A DNA stretch of 64,000 nt from Corynebacterium sp. TAE3-ERU16 (GTDB taxonomy: Bacteria; Actinomycetota; Actinomycetes; Mycobacteriales; Mycobacteriaceae): contig NZ_JAHUTN010000001.1 in the NCBI RefSeq assembly GCF_019209935.1, positions 248,001 through 312,000 of the forward strand. The letters run 5' to 3'. The notes beneath the pieces are model-generated. The model was not told the origin of the DNA and made no database searches. It worked only from the letters and a program-made list of their open reading frames with translations. The position numbers were made by a program, and so were the translations under genes. Every line of letters begins with the position of its first letter. The first letter of the stretch is position 1. Shown piece by piece: positions 16,579 to 25,298 of the stretch.

Positions 16579-16865
16579 ACCGGTCGCCGTCGGGCCCCGC
16601 CGTCACACCCGACGTACTGACACGGGATGAGGCCGGGCCGCCCGTCCGTGGCCTGCGGGCGAACCGCACGGAATGACCGTGTCGGGCACCTCAATGATCC
16701 CGGGCCCGGTCCGAGATTCACCACCACGCCCCCATCCCCTCCCGACATCCACGCTCCGTCGGTTCTCACCGGCGGTGACGAGGGCGTGATTCCCGGGATC
16801 CCGGACGCGACGTCCCCGGGACCGGCGCGTCCTTGAACCACCCGTCGCCCGGATCCGGGGTGATA

Positions 16866-16877
16866 TACGATCAGCGC
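16866..16877 (+). promoter_or_regulatory. Leaderless promoter of the FAH-family gene
   Basis: TACGAT at 16866-16871 is followed after 6 nt by the ATG at 16878, so transcription should begin at or next to the start codon. The roughly 290 nt between 16579 and this point hold no supportable gene. Confidence 0.5.
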
Positions 16878-17786
16878 ATGCAGCTGCTGACCTTCCGTAC
16901 GAGTGACGGCGACACCCTTCCGGGGCGTCTCGCCGATCCCAGGACCGCGGAGGCGAGCCTCGCCGGGGCGCTGCGCTCCGGCGACGCCGCCTCCACGGTG
17001 TTCTCCGTTCACCCGATCACCGTCGACGGGGTGACCGACGTCGGCGACCTGCTCCGGCACGACGACTGGCGGGAACTCGTGTCCGGGCGGGCCGGTGAGC
17101 CGGTGGAGATCACCGGAGCGGACATCGCCCCCGTCATCCCGCGCCCCGGGAAGATCCTTTGCACCGGCCTGAACTACGCCGACCACATCACGGAGATGGG
17201 ACATGAGCTTCCCGATGTACCGACGCTCTTCGCCAAGTTCGCCGATGCACTGACCGGACCCTTCGACCGGGTCACCGTCCCCGCGGCGAACGCCGGGGCG
17301 CTCGACTTCGAGGGCGAGCTCGCGGTCGTCATCGGCAGACACGTCGCACTCGGCGGGGCCCCGGACACCGCGACCGCGGAAGCCGCCATCGCCGGATACG
17401 CGGTGTTCGACGACTTCACCATGCGGGATCTGCAGTACCGGACCGCCCAGTGGCTGCAGGGGAAGAACCTGGCGTCCGCGTCCGGATTCGGCCCGTGGCT
17501 CACCACGGCGGACGGATTCAACCCCGGGGAGGCGACGCTGGTCACCCGGATCAACGGGGCCCGGAAACAGCACGCCCGGACCCGGGAGCTGGTCTTCGAC
17601 CCGGCGGCCCTGGTGCGGTTCATCACCACCTTCATCGATCTCCGTCCCGGCGACGTCATCGCGACGGGGACGTCCGGGGGAGTCGGATGGGCCAGGTCCC
17701 CCAGGGAGATGCTCACGGACGGAGACACCGTCACCATCGAGATCTCCGGACTCGGCGGAATCTCGAACCGCGTCGAGGTCCGCTGA
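16878..17786 (+). CDS. Fumarylacetoacetate hydrolase family protein
   Basis: The 302-aa protein has the FAH catalytic fold: an N-terminal beta-rich region, then KILCTGLNYADHITEMG, FAKFADALTGP, the metal-binding DFEGELAVVIG, YAVFDDFTMRDLQ, QGKNLASASGFGPWL and the C-terminal GDVIATGTSGGVGWA. Family members hydrolyse or decarboxylate acylpyruvates or beta-keto acids, or hydrate 2-keto-dienoates, so the reaction cannot be set by sequence alone. It lies far from the aromatic island and is monocistronic or followed by the DoxX-like gene. The leaderless promoter fixes the start at 16878. Confidence 0.85.
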   Translation: MQLLTFRTSDGDTLPGRLADPRTAEASLAGALRSGDAASTVFSVHPITVDGVTDVGDLLRHDDWRELVSGRAGEPVEITGADIAPVIPRPGKILCTGLNYADHITEMGHELPDVPTLFAKFADALTGPFDRVTVPAANAGALDFEGELAVVIGRHVALGGAPDTATAEAAIAGYAVFDDFTMRDLQYRTAQWLQGKNLASASGFGPWLTTADGFNPGEATLVTRINGARKQHARTRELVFDPAALVRFITTFIDLRPGDVIATGTSGGVGWARSPREMLTDGDTVTIEISGLGGISNRVEVR

Positions 17787-17842
17787 CCCGCCGACCCTCG
17801 ACCGGGCCCCGCGCAGCGATCCCGGAGGTAGGCTCGAAACCC

Positions 17843-18193
17843 ATGAGACGTTTCCTGATCACACTGTTCAGCTTCGCGGGAATCATGCACTTCCTCCGCC
17901 CGGAGGGATTCGACAGGCTCGTCCCCGCGCAACTGCCCGGCGAACGCCGGGCCTGGACCTACGGCTCGGGGTACCTCGAACTCGGCACGGCTCTCCTGCT
18001 CGCGGTCCCGAAGACCCGGCGTCTCGGGGGTCTGGCGACCGCGGTCCTGATGACGGGGGTCTGGCCCGGGAACATGAAGATGGCGTGGGACTTCAGGAAC
18101 AAGGCACCGTGGCTGCAGGCCATCGCGTACCTCCGTCTCCCCCTGCAGATCCCGCTGATCCGTGCCGGACTCAGGATCTGGCGGGAGACGTAG
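17843..18193 (+). CDS. DoxX-like small integral membrane protein
   Basis: This 116-aa protein has four hydrophobic segments and the pattern of the DoxX/DoxD-like family: MRRFLITLFSFAGIMHFLRP at the N terminus, GYLELGTALLLAV, and VLMTGVWPGNMKMAW in the third helix. The role of these proteins is unclear; some are linked to redox homeostasis at the membrane. GGAGG occurs upstream (17824-17828), somewhat far from the ATG. It starts 56 nt after the FAH gene and may share its transcript. Confidence 0.7.
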   Translation: MRRFLITLFSFAGIMHFLRPEGFDRLVPAQLPGERRAWTYGSGYLELGTALLLAVPKTRRLGGLATAVLMTGVWPGNMKMAWDFRNKAPWLQAIAYLRLPLQIPLIRAGLRIWRET

Positions 18194-18215
18194 TACCCGT
18201 GCGGTCGGTGGGCGC

Positions 18216-18731
18216 ATGAGCCGGTACTTCATCATCGATGTAGAGGCCACCTCGGCGACCCCGTTCTCCGGTGTCATGACGGAGTTCGGGGTGGTGCACT
18301 TCCGGGACGTCCCCGCGGTCGATCGGTGCCGGGACACCTTCCACGCCGTCCTCGTCGGGACCCTGCCCGCCGACGGTCCGGTACCGGTCCCCGATCCGGC
18401 GGCGCCGGCCGTCGACCCGCTGCCGGTCGCCCGGTCGCTCGAGCGGTGGCTCGCGGCCCGTACGAACGCTCGTCCGACCCTCGTCAGCGACAATCCCGCC
18501 TTCGACTTCATGTGGATCGCGTGGCTGTTCGACAGCCTCGGCCGGGACAACCCCTTCGGTTTCTCCGCCCGCCGGATCGGGGATTTCCACGCCGGGCTGA
18601 CCGGGGATTTCGACGACGCCCACCGGTGGAAGAAGCTGCGCCGCACGCCGCACACCCACCATCCCGTGGATGACGCCGTCGGGAACGCCGAGGCCCTGCA
18701 CGAGCTGCTGCACCGCCGGGCCGGGAGCTGA
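18216..18731 (+). CDS. Small DEDDh 3'-5' exonuclease
   Basis: This 171-aa protein is a stand-alone RNase T/DnaQ-like exonuclease. The acidic pair occurs in FIIDVEATSATPF, a second Asp in SDNPAFDFMWI, and the His/Asp pair near the end in HHPVDDAVGNAEAL. It would trim single-stranded nucleic acid 3' ends with two metal ions. The chosen ATG begins the exonuclease fold directly; the frame extends upstream into the preceding gene's end. The substrate is unknown. Confidence 0.75.
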   Translation: MSRYFIIDVEATSATPFSGVMTEFGVVHFRDVPAVDRCRDTFHAVLVGTLPADGPVPVPDPAAPAVDPLPVARSLERWLAARTNARPTLVSDNPAFDFMWIAWLFDSLGRDNPFGFSARRIGDFHAGLTGDFDDAHRWKKLRRTPHTHHPVDDAVGNAEALHELLHRRAGS

Positions 18732-18888
18732 CGGAAGCGCGGCCGGCGGGCCGGTCACCGCGGCCGACACCGGGAGACCTGCCCGGGCCAGGCACCGTCG
18801 CGCTGGCACAATGGTCCGCAACGGTTGAGGATTCAACCCCGCCGGAATCCCCTGATCCGGTCCAGCTCCCGAGGCCCCGAGGAAACAC

Positions 18889-19815
18889 ATGAACGAGCAG
18901 CCACTCTCCGTCACCGTCGTCGGATCGATCAACGCCGATCTCACCGTCACCGTCGCGCGGCGACCGGGGCCCGGCGAGACCGTCATGGCGTCGGGCGGCG
19001 GCATCTCCCCCGGGGGAAAGGGGGCGAATCAGGCGGTCGCCGCCGCGCTGCAGGGCGCGGAGGTCCGGTTCGTCGGAGCCGTGGGCGATGACGCGTACGC
19101 GGCACCGGCGACAGCGGTCCTCCGGTCCTCCGGTGTGGACTTGTCCGCCGTGGAGGAGGTTCCCGGCGCGACCGGTCTCGCGGTGATCACCGTGGATGAG
19201 ACCGGGGAGAATTCGATCATGGTCATTCCCGGCGCGAACGCAGCAGTGGACGCGGACCTCGTCGGCAGGCGGCGGGGAACGGTGACGGATGCGGGGATCG
19301 TGCTGCTGCAGGGCGAGATACCGGCGTCCGGTTTTCTCGCCGCGGTGCGGGCGGCCACGGGACGGGTCGTGGTCAATCTCGCTCCCGTGGTGGAGGTCGA
19401 CCGGGCGGCCCTGCTGCGGGCCGACCCGCTGATGGCGAACGAGCACGAGGCCGGTCTGATCCTGACGCAGCTGGGATTCGACGGTGATGCCGCGGTCACG
19501 GCCGGTCCGGACGCCTGCGCCCGGGCACTCGTGGAGGCCGGTTTCGCCTCGGTCGTTCTGACACTCGGCGCGGAGGGTGCACTGGTGGCGACGCCCGGGC
19601 GGCGCCAGCGGATCCCGAGCCCGTCGGTCACCCCGGTGGACACGACCGGTGCGGGGGACGCGTTCGCCGGGGCGTTCGTGGCCCGGCTCGCCGCCGGCGA
19701 CGATCTCGTGACCGCCGCCCGGCACGCGGTGCGGGTCGGCGCGTACGCGGTCACGGGGCACGGAGCCCAGGACTCCTATCCCGGCCCGGGCGCGGTGTTA
19801 CCCGGTCAGGAGTAG
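18889..19815 (+). CDS. rbsK: Ribokinase
   Basis: RbsK phosphorylates ribose to ribose-5-phosphate in the cytoplasm. The 308-aa PfkB-family protein has the ribokinase-type N terminus VVGSINADLTVTV, the GGKGANQAVAAA motif and the C-terminal DTTGAGDAFAGAF signature with the catalytic Asp. The anion-hole and substrate lid regions align with ribokinase better than with fructokinase, but other pentose or nucleoside substrates are possible. CGAGGAAACAC precedes the ATG. Ribose salvage complements the nearby nucleoside operons, although the gene is a separate unit. Confidence 0.85.
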   Translation: MNEQPLSVTVVGSINADLTVTVARRPGPGETVMASGGGISPGGKGANQAVAAALQGAEVRFVGAVGDDAYAAPATAVLRSSGVDLSAVEEVPGATGLAVITVDETGENSIMVIPGANAAVDADLVGRRRGTVTDAGIVLLQGEIPASGFLAAVRAATGRVVVNLAPVVEVDRAALLRADPLMANEHEAGLILTQLGFDGDAAVTAGPDACARALVEAGFASVVLTLGAEGALVATPGRRQRIPSPSVTPVDTTGAGDAFAGAFVARLAAGDDLVTAARHAVRVGAYAVTGHGAQDSYPGPGAVLPGQE

Positions 19816-19961
19816 GCCTGGGGCGGAGTCCGGTCGAGGTGGAGCAGGTGTTCCTCGTCGACACGGAAGCCGTCGAACAGGCCCTCGAGTTCTTCCGGGA
19901 TGTCGGCACCGTGGCCGGTGCCGTCGAATGCCCCGGTGTTCAGGTGGTCCTTGTCACTCAC
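19806..19961 (-). CDS. Small acidic protein of 51 aa, function unknown
   Basis: A GTG-initiated reading frame on the minus strand encodes about 51 residues, beginning MSDKDHLNTGAFDGTGHG and ending in TPPQAYS. GGAGGA lies 8 nt upstream of the GTG, which is a strong ribosome site. The gene follows the proline iminopeptidase gene on the same strand by 97 nt, so the two may be cotranscribed. Its 3' end overlaps the last codons of rbsK by about 10 nt. The product is rich in Asp, Glu and His and has no membrane segment. No family was recognised. Confidence 0.55.
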   Translation of the reverse strand: MSDKDHLNTGAFDGTGHGADIPEELEGLFDGFRVDEEHLLHLDRTPPQAYS

Positions 19962-20058
19962 GTGGTGCGTCCTCCGTGACGGTGTCTGTCGTCTCCGAAT
20001 CGTCCCCGGTGTCCGGGTGCCTCCACCCTAGCGCGTGGAAGCTCCGGAACAACCTCTG

Positions 20059-21354
20059 TCAGTGGTCACGGACCAGCTCGATGAGGCGTCCGAGGATACC
20101 GGCGCCGTCGTGGTGGATGCCGTCGTGCTGGAACCGGTTGGTGATGTGGGGCCGAATGTCCCGGTAGACCTCCGCGGTCTCCAGCGACAGCTGCATCGGG
20201 ACGTAGATGTCGTCGACGTAGATCGCCGCTGCGGCGGCGGCCGGTGACGAAGCGATCGCGTCGGCGTCGTAGAGGCTGGACCAGTCGTCCTTCGCCGCGA
20301 GATCCTCGGCGACCTTCCGGAACGGAACCAGCGCCGGGTCCTCCTCGAACTGCCAGGGGTAGACGTGTTCGCCGGTGAGGTAGAAGGGCACGGAGCGGTC
20401 GCGGGGGTCGGCGTCCTCGGCGAAGCCCTCGACCTCGGTGCGCGTGCGGTGCGCGGACCACGCGGTCGCACCGGGGACCGTGCCGCCGTAGATCGACTCG
20501 TGGATCACGGCGTAGAGCGGATGCCGCTCGAGGCTGACGCGGGCACCGACATCGTCGAGGAAGTCCCGGCGCAGCCGCTTCTCCCCCTTCACCTCGTGGA
20601 AGGGCTGCTCGAAGAGGTAGGACAGGGTGTCGAACCCGGAACCACGACCGAGCTCCGTACCGATGAGCCGGAACCTGCGGGAGCTGAGGCGTTCCCCGGT
20701 GGGGAGCCGTTCGTCGGAGTTGTCCAGGTGGTGGCAGACCTCACGGATCCGGTCCTCGACCCCGTCGAAACGCGCGTAGAAGTCCCGGTGGCGGCGGGCG
20801 AGCTGCGTGTAGGTCGCCCGGTAGACGTCGTCGATGCCCCGGCTGATCGTCGGCAGCCCACCGGTGAGCAGCGCGGTGTCCACGCACTCGGGGTGGCGGG
20901 AGAGGTACGTGGTGATGCAGAAGCCGCCGAAGCTCTGTCCGTAGAGCGCCACCCGCTCCACCCCGAGGTGCTCGCGGAGCCGCTCGCAGTCCTCGACGAT
21001 GAGGTCCGCGCGCAGGAGCGTGAGGCGTTCGGTGAGGTCCGCGGCGTCGATGTGCGGGCAGGCCGCGTCGATCCGCCCGGAGCGCCCCGTGCCGCGCTGA
21101 TCCAGGAGGACGAGGCGGTGGGTCTTCAGGACCTCCGCGATCCAGCCGCTGATTCCGGTGGGCCGGGGCGCCGGGTTTCCGGGCCCGCCCTGCAGGAAGA
21201 TGAGGACGGGAAGCCGCTCCCCGCCGTCGGGGATGATCTCGCGGGCGTAGAGGTCGAGGGTGCCCCTATCCGGGTCCGCCGGATCCCAGGGGACCGGGAG
21301 GGTGTGACTGCGGAAGGTGTGTCCGAACCGTCGGCTGGTGGTGGTGACCGTCAT
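20059..21354 (-). CDS. pip: Proline iminopeptidase-like alpha/beta hydrolase (S33)
   Basis: The 431-aa protein is an alpha/beta hydrolase of peptidase family S33. It shows the oxyanion strand FLQGGPGNPAPRP, the LLDQRGTGRSG motif, the nucleophile elbow GQSFGG and a C-terminal IHHDGAG region with the likely catalytic His. These enzymes release N-terminal proline from peptides in the cytoplasm. The ATG at 21354 is preferred to one 63 nt upstream because the latter extension overlaps the divergent gene's promoter. A TAGTCT box sits 8 nt before the ATG, so the message is probably leaderless. A small 51-aa gene follows it. Confidence 0.85.
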   Translation of the reverse strand: MTVTTTSRRFGHTFRSHTLPVPWDPADPDRGTLDLYAREIIPDGGERLPVLIFLQGGPGNPAPRPTGISGWIAEVLKTHRLVLLDQRGTGRSGRIDAACPHIDAADLTERLTLLRADLIVEDCERLREHLGVERVALYGQSFGGFCITTYLSRHPECVDTALLTGGLPTISRGIDDVYRATYTQLARRHRDFYARFDGVEDRIREVCHHLDNSDERLPTGERLSSRRFRLIGTELGRGSGFDTLSYLFEQPFHEVKGEKRLRRDFLDDVGARVSLERHPLYAVIHESIYGGTVPGATAWSAHRTRTEVEGFAEDADPRDRSVPFYLTGEHVYPWQFEEDPALVPFRKVAEDLAAKDDWSSLYDADAIASSPAAAAAAIYVDDIYVPMQLSLETAEVYRDIRPHITNRFQHDGIHHDGAGILGRLIELVRDH

Positions 21355-21407
21355 AGGGACCCAGACTACCGGCCGGACCGGTGTCCGGAGGACTACATTC
21401 GGGAGGT
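21355..21407. promoter_or_regulatory. Compact divergent promoter pair between pip and the mutarotase gene
   Basis: Only 53 bp separate the two ATGs. TACATT lies 8 nt before the plus-strand ATG at 21408, and TAGTCT (minus strand) lies 8 nt before the ATG at 21354. The -10 boxes face away from each other, and both transcripts would be essentially leaderless. Confidence 0.4.
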
Positions 21408-22193
21408 ATGGATGCACATGATCTGATCACCTCGAACGGCCTGACCCTACACCCCGCCGGCGCCCATCTCGTGTCGGTGGAGACCCCGGGCGGCGAACTC
21501 CTCTTCGTCAGCTCCGCCACCGGCTGCGGGGTCGGGACCCCGATCCGTGGCGGGGTGCCGCTGCTCGCCCCGTGGTTCGGGACCCTCCTGGGTGAGGAAC
21601 CCGCCCACGGGTTCGCGCGGCGCATGGCGTGGGACTGCCGGGAGACGGGGACCGGCCTCGCGGCGACGTTGGACCACGGCGGCTGGCATCTGTCATTCAG
21701 TGCGGACCCGACCACGAACGGCGTCTTCGTCGAGCTGTCCGCACGCAATGACACCGACGCGGACCGACAGCTGCAGCTGGGCTTCCACCCCTACTATCTG
21801 ATCGACGACATCGATCAGGCGACGGTGACCGGTCTCGACGGCTCCCAGGCACTCGACCGCGTCGCCGATTGCACCGGCACCGTCGACGGCGCGATCTCCT
21901 TCGACGGTCTCTACGACACCATCGTCACCGCTCCCGCGGGCACGACCGCGACGCTGACCGACGGCGTCCGGACGGTGGACGTGACGGGACGGGGAACGGA
22001 CTCGATCATCGTCTGGAACCCCGGCGCGGAGAACGCCGCAGGCATGCGCGATCTGGGAGAAGGTGAGTGGCGGCGCTTCGTGTGCGTCGAACCCGCTCTC
22101 CTGGGCCCGGATCTCGCGGGCGTTCCGGTGGCACCCGGGGAAACGGTGACCATCGCCATGACCGCACAACTCACCGTCCCCGAGCTGGACTGA
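21408..22193 (+). CDS. Aldose 1-epimerase / D-hexose-6-phosphate mutarotase family protein
   Basis: This 261-aa protein has the galactose-mutarotase-like beta-supersandwich features of the YeaD group: RGGVPLLAPWFG, HGFARRMAW with the catalytic His region, LGFHPYY with the second His, and IVWNPG near the C terminus, followed by FVCVEPA with the catalytic Glu. It would speed alpha/beta anomer exchange of a sugar or sugar phosphate. The ATG at 21408 fits a leaderless promoter. Confidence 0.8.
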   Translation: MDAHDLITSNGLTLHPAGAHLVSVETPGGELLFVSSATGCGVGTPIRGGVPLLAPWFGTLLGEEPAHGFARRMAWDCRETGTGLAATLDHGGWHLSFSADPTTNGVFVELSARNDTDADRQLQLGFHPYYLIDDIDQATVTGLDGSQALDRVADCTGTVDGAISFDGLYDTIVTAPAGTTATLTDGVRTVDVTGRGTDSIIVWNPGAENAAGMRDLGEGEWRRFVCVEPALLGPDLAGVPVAPGETVTIAMTAQLTVPELD

Positions 22194-22270
22194 GGGGCAC
22201 TCTCAGGCGCTGGTAAGGTTCCACTCCGTCGGCCCGCCCGCTGCGGGGAAGCAATCGAAGGAGGACCATC

Positions 22271-23626
22271 GTGCCCCAGGTCAGCGCCGTGACGCAGTCT
22301 GTCCCCGCATCGGGCGGCGGGTCAGGGTCGCGGGTCGCGGGTATCGACGTCGCGCGGGCACTCGCGATCTTCGGGATGATGTTCGCCCACATCGGTGTGG
22401 CCGCGGACTCCCCGGCCGGTGACGCGGCGCACCTGCTGGCGACGGGCCTGCCCTCCTCCCTCTTCGCGGTGCTCGCCGGCGTCTCGCTGGGTTTCATGGG
22501 GAGCACGGGGGCCGCTGCGGGCGGTGAGCGCCTGGCCGCCTCGCGGAGCAGGCTCTACGTCCGGGGCATGCTCGTCATCGCGATCGGACTGGTACTGACG
22601 TACGTGCAGTCCCTGATCGCCGTCGTGCTCATGGCCATCGGTATCGAGATCATCCTGCTCGCCCCGGCCGTTCGGTGGCGGACCCGGACCCTCGTGATCT
22701 GGTGGGCCGTGCTGTTTCTCACGGGCGCGGCGGTGACCACCCTGCTGCGGCTGGGGGAATTCTATTCGGTGCTGATCACCCTCGGTTATCCTCTCCCGGC
22801 CTGGCTGCTCTACGGGATCACCGGGATCCTGCTGCACCGCCATCTCATCTACGCCGGGCCCCGGATGTGGTCGGTTGCCGCGACGACCGGGGCGGCGGTC
22901 GCCGCGACGGGTGTCTGGTGGTGGCGCCTCGACGTGCTCGACATCGGGCACGACTCGCCGGACTTCGACTTCCACGACCCCGATCTCTCGGTCACCCGGG
23001 ATCTGTTCCTCTCCGCGGCCCCGCACAGCGGTGGGCTGGGGGATGTGGTGGTCAGCGTCGGTGCCGCCGTGGCGACCGTCGGGCTCTGCCTGCTGGCGTG
23101 CCACGTCCGCTGGGCCGAGGTGCTGCTCTACCCGATGCGTGCCACGGGCTCGATGGCGCTCACGGTCTATGTCGCGCACGTGCTCACCGCGACGATGCTC
23201 ACGGGATTCTCCCTCATGGCGTCGGTCGGGCACGGGGCCTCCTCCCACGAGGCCGATGGGCCGGAGGTCTACCACGGGTGGACCGTGTACGCCCCGTTGA
23301 GCGACGCGGATCCGGCGTCCGCTCCGGCCGCGGACTTCCCGGACGAACCTGTGCGGACGGATTTCCCCGCCGAACGGGAACGGCTCTTCGTCGAGTACAA
23401 CGAAGAGCACGACAACCACGCTGACGACATCGGCTCATCTCTGCCCGGGGCTGAGGGAGGATCAGATCTGGACGGCTTCGCGGTCTCCGCACTGGGGGCG
23501 CTGCTGCTCGCCTCCCTGTGGCGGTGGCGGTTCAGGCGGGGCCCGCTCGAGGGTCTGCTGCGGTGGATCATCGGGAAGGCGACCCGCACCGATCTTCCGC
23601 CCCTGGTCACACCCGCCAGTCCCTGA
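22271..23626 (+). CDS. Polytopic membrane protein, DUF418/DUF1624-like (acyltransferase-like)
   Basis: The 451-aa protein has about ten hydrophobic segments. The N-terminal motif GIDVARALAIFGMMFAHIG is characteristic of the DUF418 and heparan-alpha-glucosaminide-N-acetyltransferase-like families, and the central GSMALTVYVAHVL is also typical. A long acidic, probably extracytoplasmic loop precedes the last helix. Relatives transfer acyl groups across the membrane, but the substrate here is unknown. It starts at a GTG with GAAGGAGGA upstream and converges on irtB, overlapping its 3' end by 20 nt. Confidence 0.7.
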   Translation: MPQVSAVTQSVPASGGGSGSRVAGIDVARALAIFGMMFAHIGVAADSPAGDAAHLLATGLPSSLFAVLAGVSLGFMGSTGAAAGGERLAASRSRLYVRGMLVIAIGLVLTYVQSLIAVVLMAIGIEIILLAPAVRWRTRTLVIWWAVLFLTGAAVTTLLRLGEFYSVLITLGYPLPAWLLYGITGILLHRHLIYAGPRMWSVAATTGAAVAATGVWWWRLDVLDIGHDSPDFDFHDPDLSVTRDLFLSAAPHSGGLGDVVVSVGAAVATVGLCLLACHVRWAEVLLYPMRATGSMALTVYVAHVLTATMLTGFSLMASVGHGASSHEADGPEVYHGWTVYAPLSDADPASAPAADFPDEPVRTDFPAERERLFVEYNEEHDNHADDIGSSLPGAEGGSDLDGFAVSALGALLLASLWRWRFRRGPLEGLLRWIIGKATRTDLPPLVTPASP

Positions 23627-25298
23627 CGTTCCGCCACTGCCGTTCCATCCGGGCGAAGATCCCCCCCGCGGCACTCAGTTCCTCCCGGGTCCCCGACTCG
23701 ACGATCCGGCCCCCCGACATGACCAGCACCCGGTCGGCGATCTCGAGCACGGAGGGTCGGTGGGTGACGACGACGGTGGTGCGCCTCCCCTTCACCCGGG
23801 CGAGCGACGAGACGATGGCGCGCTCGTTGAGGGCGTCGAGATTCGCCGTCGCCTCATCGACGACGAGCAGGTCGCCGGGCGCGGCGAGTGCCCGGGCGAT
23901 GCCGACCCGCTGGCGCTCGCCGCCGGAGAGCCGGTTCCCCGATTCCCCGACTCTCGTCTCGGGCCCGTCACCGGATGAGCCGGGCACCGAATCCAGCTGG
24001 GCGGCACTGATCACCTCGTCGAGTTCCGGGCCGGTGATCCGGAGGTTGTCCCGGATCGTCGTGTTTCCCAGCACGGTGTCCTGGAACACGGCCGTGGTCA
24101 TGGCCCGCAGGTCGGCGGCGCTGACCGGCCGCTCCCCCACCGACACTGTGCCGGTCGTCGGTTCGACGAGACCCGCCAGCACGTCGAGGAGCGTGGATTT
24201 ACCGCACCCGGAGGCGCCGACTATGACGGTCGTCGACCCGGGTTCGAGATCCAGGTCCACCCCTGACACCGCGACGGTGCCGTCCGGGCGGGTGACACCG
24301 ATTCCGCGGGCGCGGAGTGTCCCTGGGGCGGGGCGTCGCCCGGGGACGGTTGTCGGACGCTCGACGAGCTCGCGGAGCTGGCGCAGCGTCGCACCGACGG
24401 TGTGGAGGGAGCTGGCGAGCATGGATACCGCCGTGATCTGTTCGATGACGCGCATGAGGACGATGACCATCACGGCCGCCTCGACGCCGTCCAGTCGCCC
24501 GTCGTCGTACGCCAGCCAGGTCGCCGCGCCGAATCCGAGAAGCGTGAGCTGCAGGGCGGTGCTGGTGAGCATCTGTCCCGGGATCTGCCACAGCAGGAGT
24601 CTGCGCACCGCGCGGACGCCACCCGCGACGGCTTCATCTACGTGGGTCGATCCACGCTCCACCCGTCCCGCGGTACGCAGGGCGGGCTGGGCGACGGCGA
24701 ACTCGACGAGCCTCTCGTCGAGTTCGAGGGTGGCCCCGGTGAAGGCGTCGTCGGCGCCGCGTTCGATCCTCTCGGACACCAGTACCGCACCGAGGAGGAG
24801 CACCGACCCCGCGATGGTGACCGGCGCGAGGCGCCAGTCGATGAACAGGAGCGCGACCGTGAGGAAGCAGGTGAAGGAGACCGCGGTCAGGACGGGTGTG
24901 ATGAGCAGGACGACCATGCTCGTCAGTTCGATACCTCCGCCGCCGATGAGGGAACGCAGTTCCGATTTCCGTGCCGGTGTGAGCTCCTCGAGCGGGGTGT
25001 CCCGGATCGCCCGGACCCCGTGCCGCCCCACGGCCCGCATGGCCTGCAGTCCGAGCTCGACCCCTGTTCCGGCTGCGCTGCGTTCGATCATCCAGATGGC
25101 GGCGGTGACCGCGATCAGCGCCGCGGTCCAGGGTCCCGCGCCCGCGGCGTCCCGGTCGAAGAGGTGGTGCAGCAGGGGTATGAGCAGGACGACGGCGGCG
25201 ACCTGAAGGCCGGAGGAGAGCACGGTCAGTGCGGTGAAGCGGCGGAACGCGGTGGTTCCCGCGGCGCCGGTGATGCGGCGGATGTCGGTGACGATCAT
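23607..25298 (-). CDS. irtB: Iron-siderophore ABC exporter-fold importer subunit IrtB
   Basis: IrtB is one half of the heterodimeric inner-membrane IrtAB transporter, which takes up iron-loaded carboxymycobactin-type siderophores despite an exporter fold. The 563-aa protein has six membrane helices in the first 300 residues and a nucleotide-binding domain with Walker A GASGCGKST, Q-loop VFQDTV, signature LSGGERQR and Walker B LLVVDEATANLD. The start ATG at 25298 overlaps the irtA TGA (ATGA), so the subunits are translationally coupled. Much longer in-frame extension upstream belongs to irtA and is not coding for this gene. Confidence 0.85.
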   Translation of the reverse strand: MIVTDIRRITGAAGTTAFRRFTALTVLSSGLQVAAVVLLIPLLHHLFDRDAAGAGPWTAALIAVTAAIWMIERSAAGTGVELGLQAMRAVGRHGVRAIRDTPLEELTPARKSELRSLIGGGGIELTSMVVLLITPVLTAVSFTCFLTVALLFIDWRLAPVTIAGSVLLLGAVLVSERIERGADDAFTGATLELDERLVEFAVAQPALRTAGRVERGSTHVDEAVAGGVRAVRRLLLWQIPGQMLTSTALQLTLLGFGAATWLAYDDGRLDGVEAAVMVIVLMRVIEQITAVSMLASSLHTVGATLRQLRELVERPTTVPGRRPAPGTLRARGIGVTRPDGTVAVSGVDLDLEPGSTTVIVGASGCGKSTLLDVLAGLVEPTTGTVSVGERPVSAADLRAMTTAVFQDTVLGNTTIRDNLRITGPELDEVISAAQLDSVPGSSGDGPETRVGESGNRLSGGERQRVGIARALAAPGDLLVVDEATANLDALNERAIVSSLARVKGRRTTVVVTHRPSVLEIADRVLVMSGGRIVESGTREELSAAGGIFARMERQWRNVRDWRV

